Part shown: piece by piece, positions 26,268-33,576 of the stretch | Layout: each line of letters starts with the position of its first letter | How positions within the stretch are numbered: the stretch's first letter is position 1 | Position numbers and translations under genes: made by a program | The notes under the pieces: model-generated | Databases searched by the model: none | What the model saw: the letters and a program-made list of their open reading frames with translations, nothing else | Told to the model about the DNA's origin: nothing | Assembly (NCBI GenBank): GCA_963676655.2 | Contig: CAXXKX010000003.1 | Span: 434,001-498,000 of the forward strand | Length of the DNA: 64,000 bases | Source of the DNA: G963676655 sp963676655 | GTDB taxonomy: Bacteria; Verrucomicrobiota; Lentisphaeria; Victivallales; Victivallaceae | Direction of reading: 5' to 3'

Positions 26268-27206
26268 ATGAAATTACATGAAAAAGAAATGCGGGCAGTA
26301 TACGCCGAAACGCTTAACGAACTGATTGAAGCCGATCCGAACGTAATGTGTCTGGAAGCGGACCTGAGCAAAGCCTCCGGCACCAATCCTGCCGTATTGG
26401 CTAAACATCCTGATAACTTTGTCAACGCCGGAGTAGCCGAGGCCAATATGATCGGCATCGGCGCGGGGTTGGCGTCAGACGGAAAAATCCCGTTCTGCGC
26501 CAGCTTCAGTTGCTTTGCCTCCCGCCGGGTTTACGACCAGATCACCTTGAGCGTTGCCTATGCAAACTTGAACGTCAAAATCGTCGGCACCGCGCCCGGA
26601 ATCACCCAGGGCCCCAATGGCGGCACTCACATGTGTTTTCAAGATTTGGCAATCATGCGCGCCATGCCGAATATGCAGGTGTTCAGCCCGTGCGATGTTT
26701 ATGAGTTGCGTTCATTGATGAAATACATGGCCTCCACATACGGCGGCATGTATATGCAGTTGGTACGCCCGACTGTAACCCCGGTATTTAGTGAGGACTA
26801 CGAGTTCAATCCGGACAAGGCGGTAAAAATCTTCGACGGCAGCGATGTCACCCTGGTATCTACCGGTTACATGACTCATATCGCCAAACAGGCGGCAGAA
26901 GAATTGAGGAGTGAGGGGTTATCGGTGGAATTGCTGCATTACCCGAGCATCAAGCCGTTTGACGCGGAAACCCTGATCGAATCTGCCGGAAAAACCGGCG
27001 GCGTGGTCACCGTGGAAAACCAGAACATCATCGGCGGCCTTGGCGGCGCGGTCTGCGAAGTTCTGAGCGAAAACTGCCCAACCAAAGTCAAACGCCTCGG
27101 CGTTCCGGATCAATTCGGCGAAGTCGCCACCGAACAATACCTTTTCGATAAACACGGTTTCGGGCTTGAACATATTAAAACAGCTTGCAGGAAGATGGCA
27201 AAATGA
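26268..27206 (+). CDS. Transketolase, C-terminal (pyrimidine-binding and C) subunit
   Basis: 312 residues, ribosome site GAGGAGAATAA. The first half has the pyrimidine-binding region (VMCLEADLSKASGTN, FVNAGVAEANMIGIGAGLA with the catalytic Glu of VAEAN), the second half the C-terminal fold (VTLVSTGYMTHIAKQAAEEL, VTVENQNIIGGLGGAV). It forms the active enzyme with the preceding subunit. Its stop overlaps the start of the RpiB-like gene by four bases (ATGA), so stoichiometric translation is likely. Confidence 0.9.
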   Translation: MKLHEKEMRAVYAETLNELIEADPNVMCLEADLSKASGTNPAVLAKHPDNFVNAGVAEANMIGIGAGLASDGKIPFCASFSCFASRRVYDQITLSVAYANLNVKIVGTAPGITQGPNGGTHMCFQDLAIMRAMPNMQVFSPCDVYELRSLMKYMASTYGGMYMQLVRPTVTPVFSEDYEFNPDKAVKIFDGSDVTLVSTGYMTHIAKQAAEELRSEGLSVELLHYPSIKPFDAETLIESAGKTGGVVTVENQNIIGGLGGAVCEVLSENCPTKVKRLGVPDQFGEVATEQYLFDKHGFGLEHIKTACRKMAK

Positions 27207-27697
27207 AGATTATCATGGGTGCCCCCGTTAAAGGCAAAAAACTCAAAGACGCCGTAAAATCACATCTGGAAAAACAGGGACACCAAATCATCGACGTCGG
27301 TTGTTTCAGTACTGAAAAATTCGTCAAATACCCCTCCATCGGCGAACGTGTCGCCAAAGCGTTGCAGGACGGCGCGGCCGAACTGGCGATCAACTGCTGT
27401 GGCAGCGGGACCGGCGCGGCAATCGGCGCTGACAAATTCAAAGGCGTCTTGGCCTGTGCCTGTGAATCGGTCAAAACCGCCGAACTCATCCGCAAGGTCA
27501 ACAACGCCAACTGTCTTTGCATGGGTGAGGATGTCGTATCCGAAGAGCTCGGCTGCGCCATGGCCGACGCCTTTATCAACGCCAAGTTCCAGGACGCCCC
27601 GGTTCCGCAGGAAATTCTAGACTTTTGGAAAGAGGCCGGCGACGAAATGATCGCTCGCGGCGAAATTGCCACTGAACGTGGAATCGAAACGCTGTAA
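27203..27697 (+). CDS. RpiB/LacAB-family isomerase lacking the N-terminal Asp-His pair
   Basis: 164 residues from the ATG that overlaps the transketolase stop; the frame opens six codons earlier. The fold is shown by NCCGSGTGAAIGADKFKG (catalytic Cys in CGSGTG kept) and NNANCLCMGEDV. The usual N-terminal SDHAG ring-opening and phosphate segment reads GAPVKGKKL. In transketolase sulfoglycolysis an RpiB-family enzyme (SqwI) interconverts 4-deoxy-4-sulfoerythrose and the ketose. That substrate has no 4-OH and cannot close a furanose ring, so losing ring-opening residues would be tolerated. Strong context, function inferred. Confidence 0.78.
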   Translation: MKIIMGAPVKGKKLKDAVKSHLEKQGHQIIDVGCFSTEKFVKYPSIGERVAKALQDGAAELAINCCGSGTGAAIGADKFKGVLACACESVKTAELIRKVNNANCLCMGEDVVSEELGCAMADAFINAKFQDAPVPQEILDFWKEAGDEMIARGEIATERGIETL

Positions 27698-27712
27698 ATC
27701 AGGGAGAACAAA

Positions 27713-28816
27713 ATGCTGAAACTTGGCTTTATCGGCTTTGGCAATAACGGATATTCACATGCAAAGTCATTTCTGGACAACGGTAATGTTGAATTTACGG
27801 CCGTGACGGACCCATCCGAAGAACGCCTCAAGCTGGCGCGTGAGACCGCTCCCGGCATACACTGTTACAATGATTACCGGGAAATGCTCGAGAATGAAAA
27901 ACTTGACGCGGTATGCGTTTCAACGCCGCATAAATTTCACTACGAGCAGGTCATGGCCGCCCTGGAGCACAATTGTCATGTGTTACTGGAAAAACCGATT
28001 GCGCTTGAACCCGGACATTGCCGGGAGATTATCAAAACTGCCCAACAAAAAGGCGTCATCCTGCAAGTCGGTTTCGAGTGCCGCAAGTCCGCATTGTACG
28101 TAAGGGTCAAAGAGATCATCGACTCCGGTGAAATCGGAGAACTGAGCGCTATTTCGTTTCTGCATTACCGGGCAAAATGGTTAAAAAAATGGTACTGCAC
28201 GGGAGAGCTTGGCGGCAAAAGCATGGCGGTTATCGAAACCTGCCACTATATCGACCTGATGCGCTTTTGGAGCGGCGACGACGTTGAATGGGTCTTCGCC
28301 ACATCTCCAAAGCAAAACCTGCGCAGCGAATATGAATATCCCGATACCGGCTTCTGCCATCTCGGGTTTAAAAACGGCATGATCGCAAGCATTGTCGATT
28401 CTCATGCCCCGGCCTGCGACCGTTTTAAAGAAAGTTCCATTGATTCCGGGAAGTCATACGCTACCGGGGAAGGCGAATACATGGACCCGGTTTACGGACA
28501 CCGTTTCGAGTATACGATTATCGGAACAACTGGAACGCTGGTGGTAAATATGTTCGCAAAAACCATTTCCGTCATGAAAGAGGACTATCAAGACGCCGAT
28601 GGCCGTCCTCAGGTCGGCTTGAAACGGGTTGAAGATTTCAGTAAACAGTCGTTACACGATCTGGTTCACGATTACAGAACGCTGGATAACATGTTTATTG
28701 ACTGTATCATCCATAACAAACCGCCAGTATTTTCGCCGGAAGACGCATTAAAAACCCATGAGGTAGTCTTCGCTATCGAAGCAAGTGAAAAAAATCATCA
28801 AAAGATAGTACTTTAA
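27713..28816 (+). CDS. Gfo/Idh/MocA-family oxidoreductase within the cluster
   Basis: 367 residues, ribosome site CAGGGAG. Rossmann start LKLGFIGFGNNGYSHAK, family motif LLEKPIALEPGHC, and the catalytic helix MAVIETCHYIDLMRFWSG. No Cys-rich insert. It is two bases from the next gene. Members of this superfamily include NAD-dependent glycosidases, some active on sulfoquinovosides (GH188, from memory), and sugar dehydrogenases. No classical GH31 sulfoquinovosidase is in the window, so this protein is a candidate for releasing or priming the sugar. Specificity is untested. Confidence 0.82.
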   Translation: MLKLGFIGFGNNGYSHAKSFLDNGNVEFTAVTDPSEERLKLARETAPGIHCYNDYREMLENEKLDAVCVSTPHKFHYEQVMAALEHNCHVLLEKPIALEPGHCREIIKTAQQKGVILQVGFECRKSALYVRVKEIIDSGEIGELSAISFLHYRAKWLKKWYCTGELGGKSMAVIETCHYIDLMRFWSGDDVEWVFATSPKQNLRSEYEYPDTGFCHLGFKNGMIASIVDSHAPACDRFKESSIDSGKSYATGEGEYMDPVYGHRFEYTIIGTTGTLVVNMFAKTISVMKEDYQDADGRPQVGLKRVEDFSKQSLHDLVHDYRTLDNMFIDCIIHNKPPVFSPEDALKTHEVVFAIEASEKNHQKIVL

Positions 28817-28818
28817 AT

Positions 28819-29670
28819 ATGCTCAATAACAGAAAAGAGGAAATTTCGGCCCTTTTGAAGCTAACCAAAAGAGAAGTTCAGGAAAAGGCCGGCGATAACT
28901 TAAAATTGTTTGCCGACTGCGACGGCATTCACCGGCAAATTGCCGATGACATGGCGGACTTTATCATTGCTCAAAACGCCAAAGGCGAGTTTTCACGTTT
29001 TATTCTCCCGGTCGGGCCGGTCGGGCAATATCCGTTTTTTCTGGAAAGGGTCCACAACGAGCGAATAAGCCTGAAAAAGTGCTATTTCTTTTATATGGAT
29101 GAGAACGCCGACAACTCTGGATATGAACTTCCGGCAAGCCACCCGCTGAGTTTTCAAGGTGAAATGAGAGAACTCTGGCTGAATAAACTAGATCCGGAAC
29201 TGGCAATCCCTGAAGAACATTTATTCTTTCCGGGACGCAAAAATATTGCCGCTCTGTCAGGCATCATTGATTCGGTCGGCGGTATCGATATGTGTTTCGG
29301 CGGCATCGGCATACACGGCCATATCGCCTTCAACGAGCCGGAGCCGGAAGTTGAAAAATCCAATCCGCGCCTGGTTTATCTGAATGACTTCACAACAACT
29401 ATCAACGCGATCCGGGCCAGGGTCGGCGGCAATCTGGAAGGATTTCCGCGCAAAGCCTATACCCTGGGCATGAAACAGATTCTGGGCGCGAGGAAAATCC
29501 GGCTTGCCTGTCGCAACGGCATTCCGCTTGACTGGGCCAATACCGTATTGCGCCTGACCTTATTCGGAACTCAAGGTTACGATTATCCCTGTACTTACAT
29601 CAATTGTCATAAGGACTTTATTATTTATACCGATAACGATACTCTGAAACAACCGGAGATCCTGTTATGA
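28819..29670 (+). CDS. Second NagB-like protein with altered active site
   Basis: 283 residues; the ATG is two bases after the previous stop. NagB features are YMDENADNS (catalytic Asp kept), GGIGIHGHIAFNEPEPE and the late NAIRAR-like segment. The Asp before the catalytic Gly-His is replaced by His (GIHGH), and the phosphate loop is LPVGPVG in place of PTGGTP. It diverges strongly from the paralogue at 20312 but shares both changes in kind. It overlaps the amidohydrolase by four bases (ATGA). A deaminase, isomerase or lactonase acting on a non-phosphate substrate is inferred. Confidence 0.72.
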   Translation: MLNNRKEEISALLKLTKREVQEKAGDNLKLFADCDGIHRQIADDMADFIIAQNAKGEFSRFILPVGPVGQYPFFLERVHNERISLKKCYFFYMDENADNSGYELPASHPLSFQGEMRELWLNKLDPELAIPEEHLFFPGRKNIAALSGIIDSVGGIDMCFGGIGIHGHIAFNEPEPEVEKSNPRLVYLNDFTTTINAIRARVGGNLEGFPRKAYTLGMKQILGARKIRLACRNGIPLDWANTVLRLTLFGTQGYDYPCTYINCHKDFIIYTDNDTLKQPEILL

Positions 29671-30479
29671 AAAAAATCGACATGCACCACCACCTGGTTG
29701 AGGAATCAGGCTATATCGACAATCTGCTCCGGGTTATGGACGATTGTGAAATAGAAAAATCCGCATTGATCGGACTTGGCCCAATGTTTAAAGGCCTTTT
29801 TGTCAAGAATGGCCATGACGGAAGTTGCGCCGATGACAACGCGGTTGAAAATGTGGTAAAGCAATACCCGGACCGCTTTTTCGGCCTGGGCTATATCAGG
29901 CTCGGAGTCGATAGCGCGAAAAAAGTCACCGAACTGCACGAACGCGGCTTCGCCGGACTCAAATTCCATATCCCGAAAATCCGTTACGATGACGAAAGAG
30001 CCTATGAAGTTTATCAAAAAGCAACCGATTACAACATGCCCTGCTTGTTCCACACCGGAGTCGTGCGCCTGCCGGAACCGCAGCCGTTAGAACAGATTTC
30101 ATCATTCAACATGGCCTGTATCCATCTCGAAGCCGTGGCTCAGCGTTTTCCGGAGTTGAAGATCATCATCGCCCATCTCGGCGTACAGGACTATTTAACC
30201 GCGTTGACCCTGATCCGGATTTTTGATAATATTTACGCCGATCTGTCCGGCTCCACTCCCGGCTGGCGCGCCAATCTGTACATGGACGACTGGAAGCGCC
30301 TGCTCTGGTTTCCGAACGCTCATCAGAAAATTCTCTTCGGCTCGGATGTTCATTATTCAGAAGTCGCATCAAACATAGCGATCTACGAAAAAATTGCCAC
30401 AGCCGCCGGCTTTTCCAATCCAATGCTGGAAAACCTTTTCTTCAATAACAGTAAAAAAATGTTCCGGGTTGAAAACTGA
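29667..30479 (+). CDS. Amidohydrolase-2 family (TIM-barrel metal-dependent hydrolase)
   Basis: 270 residues. The N-terminal metal site IDMHHHL, FAGLKFHIPKIRYD, LFHTGVV, IIAHLGVQDY and the late LFGSDVHYSEVA are those of the amidohydrolase-related (PF04909) group, which includes lactonases and decarboxylases. No signal peptide. It is the last gene of the cluster and is translationally coupled to the NagB-like gene. A lactonase or C-C hydrolase step is possible; the substrate is unknown. Confidence 0.8.
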   Translation: MKKIDMHHHLVEESGYIDNLLRVMDDCEIEKSALIGLGPMFKGLFVKNGHDGSCADDNAVENVVKQYPDRFFGLGYIRLGVDSAKKVTELHERGFAGLKFHIPKIRYDDERAYEVYQKATDYNMPCLFHTGVVRLPEPQPLEQISSFNMACIHLEAVAQRFPELKIIIAHLGVQDYLTALTLIRIFDNIYADLSGSTPGWRANLYMDDWKRLLWFPNAHQKILFGSDVHYSEVASNIAIYEKIATAAGFSNPMLENLFFNNSKKMFRVEN

Positions 30480-30568
30480 TTTCTCAATCATGAGTTAACC
30501 AATAAAAATAAGTTCAGAACTCCTGACTCGCCTGCTCAAAACTACCGATAGCCGGGAAAATAACCTGA

Positions 30569-30809
30569 CCCGCGCAAAAAAGCGCATTAAATGACCCAAT
30601 GTATTTATTCCTGGGAGCGCGTGGCTCCAGCCGCGCAAAAAAGCTGACGCTTTGAAAAACAGAACCTTGCCAGGTTGCGATTATTTACCTTCAACTTTCA
30701 ACTTTCAACCTTCAACTCACATTTGGGAGCGCGTGGCTCCTGCCGCGCAAAAAAGCGCATTAAATGACCCTATGTATTTATCCCCGGGAGCGCGTGGCTC
30801 CTGCCGCGC
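30569..30809. repeat. REP-like hairpin repeats with direct-repeat flanks
   Basis: The 24-base unit beginning GGGAGCGCGTGGCTCC and ending GCCGCGC occurs at 30613-30636, 30725-30748 and 30786-30809; it forms a GGAGC/GCTCC hairpin. A roughly 40-base direct repeat (GCGCAAAAAAGCGCATTAAA and following bases) occurs at 30569-30608 and 30742-30781, with a third degenerate copy from 30803. The last two units are spaced 61 bases apart. This is typical of REP elements moved by RAYT transposases. Confidence 0.8.
30690..30717. repeat. Heptanucleotide tandem repeat (TTCAACY)4
   Basis: Units TTCAACT, TTCAACT, TTCAACC, TTCAACT. It is the same repeat type as at 16933-16967. Confidence 0.8.
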
Positions 30810-30942
30810 AGAAAAGCGCATTAAATAAGAATATGTTTAAAAATTATAAGTGAAGGTCCCCCGTTTTGTTGCTGGACATAATAGAAACCCAGCTAATAAT
30901 GTTCATTTCCTCTTTTCCATGTTATTGACAATAAGAATATTG

Positions 30943-31068
30943 TTATTTCCCGGTCAAAATATGGATATCACGATGCCTGGCGAATTTGAATAAAAATTCC
31001 CGTTCATGGCACCGATGGGTTATATGGTAACATCCCCAATCTATCCAGCCTCTGCGTCTACGAGGCAT
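30943..31068 (-). pseudogene. Truncated REP-associated (Y1/HUH) transposase, N-terminal 41 codons
   Basis: After a strong ribosome site (GAGGTGAAAAT) an ATG opens MPRRRRGWIDWGCYHITHRC, then HEREFLFKFARHRD, and stops seven codons later. This is the N-terminus of RAYT-type transposases (the GCYHITHRCHEREFLFKFA segment is very typical), but the HUH motif and catalytic Tyr are missing. It lies beside the REP-like repeats. No continuation is visible in another frame downstream, so the rest was deleted. Confidence 0.7.
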
Positions 31069-31140
31069 ATTTTCACCTCAATTTTCTTAAAATCAATAAA
31101 TGGCCTTAAAAAATAGCTGTAAATCCATAAAAAGTCGAAT

Positions 31141-31218
31141 ATAAAACCAATTTTAAGTTCAAATTTAATAATAAAATGAGGTCAGCCCCCTGATAACTAA
31201 CAGCCCCCTAATAACTAA
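31141..31218. repeat. Left border repeats of the beta-helix gene
   Basis: Two 18-base direct repeats, CAGCCCCCTRATAACTAA, at 31183-31200 and 31201-31218. Next to them AT-rich sequence at 31141-31185, read in reverse, starts CTGACCTCATTTT and includes TTTGAACT, resembling the right border at 33123-33168 (about 70 percent over 30 bases). Confidence 0.5.
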
Positions 31219-31249
31219 AAGTTGCTTATCTATCTGAGCTCCCCAGCAA

Positions 31250-32929
31250 TTACGGTTGTAGCGGCGTGTCGGAATCGACGGTTTCGCATTGGCGCGCAAT
31301 GATTCTCAGCGGCGCAGAAGTTTTTCCGGAAATGCGATTATCGCGTAACGTTGCCTGACGTACCGCGCCGAGAAAAATGGCGTTGCCGGGCGGACGGGAA
31401 AATTCATTGCCGGAAATTTTTACATTATCCACCACCGGCATGGCCAACCAGGAATTTTTCAGCGCCATCACCCGCAATGCGGCAGAGGATTCCGAACCGC
31501 TGTAGCCGGCTCCCTGCCCGCCGCCGGAAAAATAGTTGTCGCGAATGATCAAATTACGGGGCGTCGGTCCTTCCGGCCAGCCTGGCTCGTTGGAGATGTT
31601 GACCCCGAAGCCGCCTTGATCAATGAAGCGGTTGTGCTCGATCAGGCCACCCCGTGCGCGTAAATTCAACCCGTGACGACGATGGTTGCGGAATTCATTG
31701 TTGCGGATGACGTAGTTTTCTCCGGCAGCGGAAAGATTGTAGAGATGAACCGTTTTCCCGGTCAACGTCGGCAACGAATCGAAAACCGCCTTGATTTGAC
31801 CGTTGGCGCCGGGAGTCAATGCCATGATCGGAATTTCCGCCAGAATCCGGCCTTCGGTAAGGTCAAAAAATTCAATCCGGTCGCCAGTCCGCCAGTGCCC
31901 GGCATTGCCCAGGAGCACCGCATTTTCCTTCGGCAGCACTTTCTTCAAACGCGCAGGAGAACAGTAGATGTTGACGCCGTCGTCGCAAAGCCCTTCGAAG
32001 AGGCAATTTTCGATCAACGGGCCTTTTCGGTTTTGTCCACAATGTATCCCGTCGCCGTCAGAGGCAATCAGGCGGTCTGAGCCGGGCTTAAACACAATCT
32101 GCAAACCGCGCACTTCGACTCGGTCACGGCAGCCGTTGAGCAAAACGGAAAGTCCCGGACTGCTGTAGAGCGTGACACCGTCGATGCCGCCGCCCGAGGC
32201 GCTGTTGAACTCTATGGTGCCGCCGGGCAGTCTTGCCAGCAGCACGAATGCGTCGCCGGGCTCCATGGCCCGGGCCCGGTCAGCGGTGGAAGGGGTGAAG
32301 GTCAGCCGCCACCGGCCGTCGCCCAGCGACGCAGCGGATTTTATGAAAGCGTAATCCGGCACCTTCGCCTTCAAAGCCCGCCGCTTGCGGTCGACGATCA
32401 CCCCCATTGCCCCGGAAACCGGAAACGGCGGCTTCGGTAAACGGTATCCGGGGTCCGGACGCCAGTCGAAAGCACCGTGTTCCGGATCGGTCGCTACGAC
32501 CGTACCTTGAGTAAACGGCAGTGGTTCATAATCGACGATCATATCCTTCAGCACCACGTTCCTGGTACCGAACAATCCGATCGCCGCTTTATCGGGATGA
32601 GTAAACAACAGCACCGTTTTTTTCGGTACGCCCTGCAACGTCACATTTTCAAGCCCACATAAAACCAGATGAAAAGGATTTCCCGGCTGAAGCGAAGCAA
32701 TCCGGTAAATGCCTTCATCGAGCACAATGCGAACTTTTTTGCCGCGCTGGCTCCCGGCCTGGGCCAATGCATTCCGGATCGCGCCCCCGGCGTCGGCTGC
32801 CGGATCGGTAGGACGCGCGACTTTCAAAATCACCTCATCGGCGGGCGATGATACCGCCAAAACCGGGGATGTGAATATTGTAATTGCGGCCAGCAGTCCG
32901 ACCATGCACCGCCATGCCATAGATATCAT
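31250..32929 (-). CDS. Secreted right-handed parallel beta-helix protein (GH110-like)
   Basis: 559 residues from the ATG at 32929, chosen because a normal signal peptide follows (MISMAWRCMVGLLAAITIF to about residue 26). The frame continues to an ATG at 33031 with a ribosome site, but that stretch contains an A8/T8 palindrome and looks non-coding. Repeated beta-helix turns fill residues about 100-540; SDGDGIHCGQNRKGPLIENC and DDGVNIYC resemble GH110 alpha-galactosidases and related glycan lyases or hydrolases. The gene is visibly more GC-rich than its neighbours and flanked by repeats, suggesting transfer. Exact activity unknown. Confidence 0.75.
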   Translation of the reverse strand: MISMAWRCMVGLLAAITIFTSPVLAVSSPADEVILKVARPTDPAADAGGAIRNALAQAGSQRGKKVRIVLDEGIYRIASLQPGNPFHLVLCGLENVTLQGVPKKTVLLFTHPDKAAIGLFGTRNVVLKDMIVDYEPLPFTQGTVVATDPEHGAFDWRPDPGYRLPKPPFPVSGAMGVIVDRKRRALKAKVPDYAFIKSAASLGDGRWRLTFTPSTADRARAMEPGDAFVLLARLPGGTIEFNSASGGGIDGVTLYSSPGLSVLLNGCRDRVEVRGLQIVFKPGSDRLIASDGDGIHCGQNRKGPLIENCLFEGLCDDGVNIYCSPARLKKVLPKENAVLLGNAGHWRTGDRIEFFDLTEGRILAEIPIMALTPGANGQIKAVFDSLPTLTGKTVHLYNLSAAGENYVIRNNEFRNHRRHGLNLRARGGLIEHNRFIDQGGFGVNISNEPGWPEGPTPRNLIIRDNYFSGGGQGAGYSGSESSAALRVMALKNSWLAMPVVDNVKISGNEFSRPPGNAIFLGAVRQATLRDNRISGKTSAPLRIIARQCETVDSDTPLQP

Positions 32930-32976
32930 GTTCTCGACAGTTTTGTAATTATTTAGAGTTTCCGAAGTGGCTTCCT

Positions 32977-33000
32977 CTGAAAAAAAAGCTTTTTTTTCAG
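32977..33000. repeat. Perfect 24-bp palindrome CTG-A8-GC-T8-CAG
   Basis: A self-complementary sequence without loop, between the chosen start of the beta-helix gene and the alternative upstream ATG. It argues against this stretch being coding. It may be a cruciform-prone site or protein-binding site. Confidence 0.6.
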
Positions 33001-33055
33001 ACCTGGATGCTTTAGTCATTCTCTGATTCATAATACCTCGATGGTTGCTGTACAA

Positions 33056-33506
33056 GAAACAGCTGGCTACTAGGGGTTGGTCTCTACCAGGGATTGCTCT
33101 ATTAGGATGCTCTACTAGTGATCTGACCCCATTTTTAATGATATTTTGAACTAAAATTAATCATAAAACCCCATAAAACAACCTCTTAAATCGATTTTTT
33201 GACGCGAAAATTTTGATTTAAGTATTTCCCAGTGTCATCTCAATCAAAATATACTGCTTATAAACTGACATTGCAAATGACGCAAGAACATCCGGCAACA
33301 TACGCTATCTGCTTAAAATCAATATTTTTACTGATTACCTCTGGGAGCACTGGTCCCAAGACCAGCATTCACGAGCATAATAATTGTTTCCCAAGCGAAA
33401 ATGGTTCGAAAATACTTCAAATTCAAACAACCATGAATAATATCATCGAAGAAAAGATTATTGCAAACTTTTGCGTAGAAACATCGTGATTTTTCAATAA
33501 GGCATC
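33056..33506. other. Right border repeats and AT-rich gene-free interval
   Basis: Four imperfect 13-15-base units beginning CTACTAGG or CTCTAYYAGG lie at 33067-33122, followed by CTGACCCC and AT-rich sequence similar to the reverse of the left border. An 85-codon open frame at 33232-33489 has no ribosome site and no recognisable features. The promoter of the next gene starts at 33507. Confidence 0.5.
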
Positions 33507-33535
33507 TTGACAAATACCACTTCATCTACTATACT
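33507..33535 (+). promoter_or_regulatory. Sigma-70-type promoter of the second GntR/LacI repressor
   Basis: TTGACA (33507-33512), 17-base spacer, TATACT (33530-33535), 41 bases ahead of the ATG at 33577. It overlaps the operator palindrome, as expected for autoregulation. Confidence 0.75.
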
Positions 33536-33550
33536 ATATGTATAGTAGAT
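33524..33550. promoter_or_regulatory. Perfect operator palindrome, 11-bp arms
   Basis: ATCTACTATAC, a TATAT centre, and GTATAGTAGAT, all 11 pairs complementary. It covers the -10 hexamer and lies just upstream of a repressor gene, the usual place for an autoregulatory site. Part of it recurs before the paralogous repressor at 19022-20116. Confidence 0.7.
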
Positions 33551-33576
33551 TATAAACAAGAAGTGATGTATGCATA

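Larger units (their letters stand above)
30480..31249. other. Repeat-rich gene-free interval
   Basis: 770 bases without an intact gene. From left to right it holds three copies of a GC-rich 24-base hairpin repeat (30613-30809) with an associated 40-base direct repeat, a heptamer array (30690-30717), a truncated RAYT transposase (30943-31068), and short repeats at 31183-31218 that begin the border of the beta-helix gene. Confidence 0.7.

Noticed and set aside
25402..27206. Transketolase as part of an apiose or erythritol pathway
   Set aside because: Those routes need sugar kinases, none of which is in the cluster, and they do not explain the TauE/SafE exporter. Not formally excluded.
32930..33031. 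N-terminal extension of the beta-helix protein from the ATG at 33031
   Set aside because: It would put 34 polar residues before a normal signal peptide and cross a perfect A8/T8 palindrome. It does have a ribosome site, so it is not fully excluded.
33232..33489. 85-codon open frame upstream of the second GntR/LacI repressor
   Set aside because: No ribosome site, low-complexity AT-rich codons and overlap with repeat and promoter sequence.
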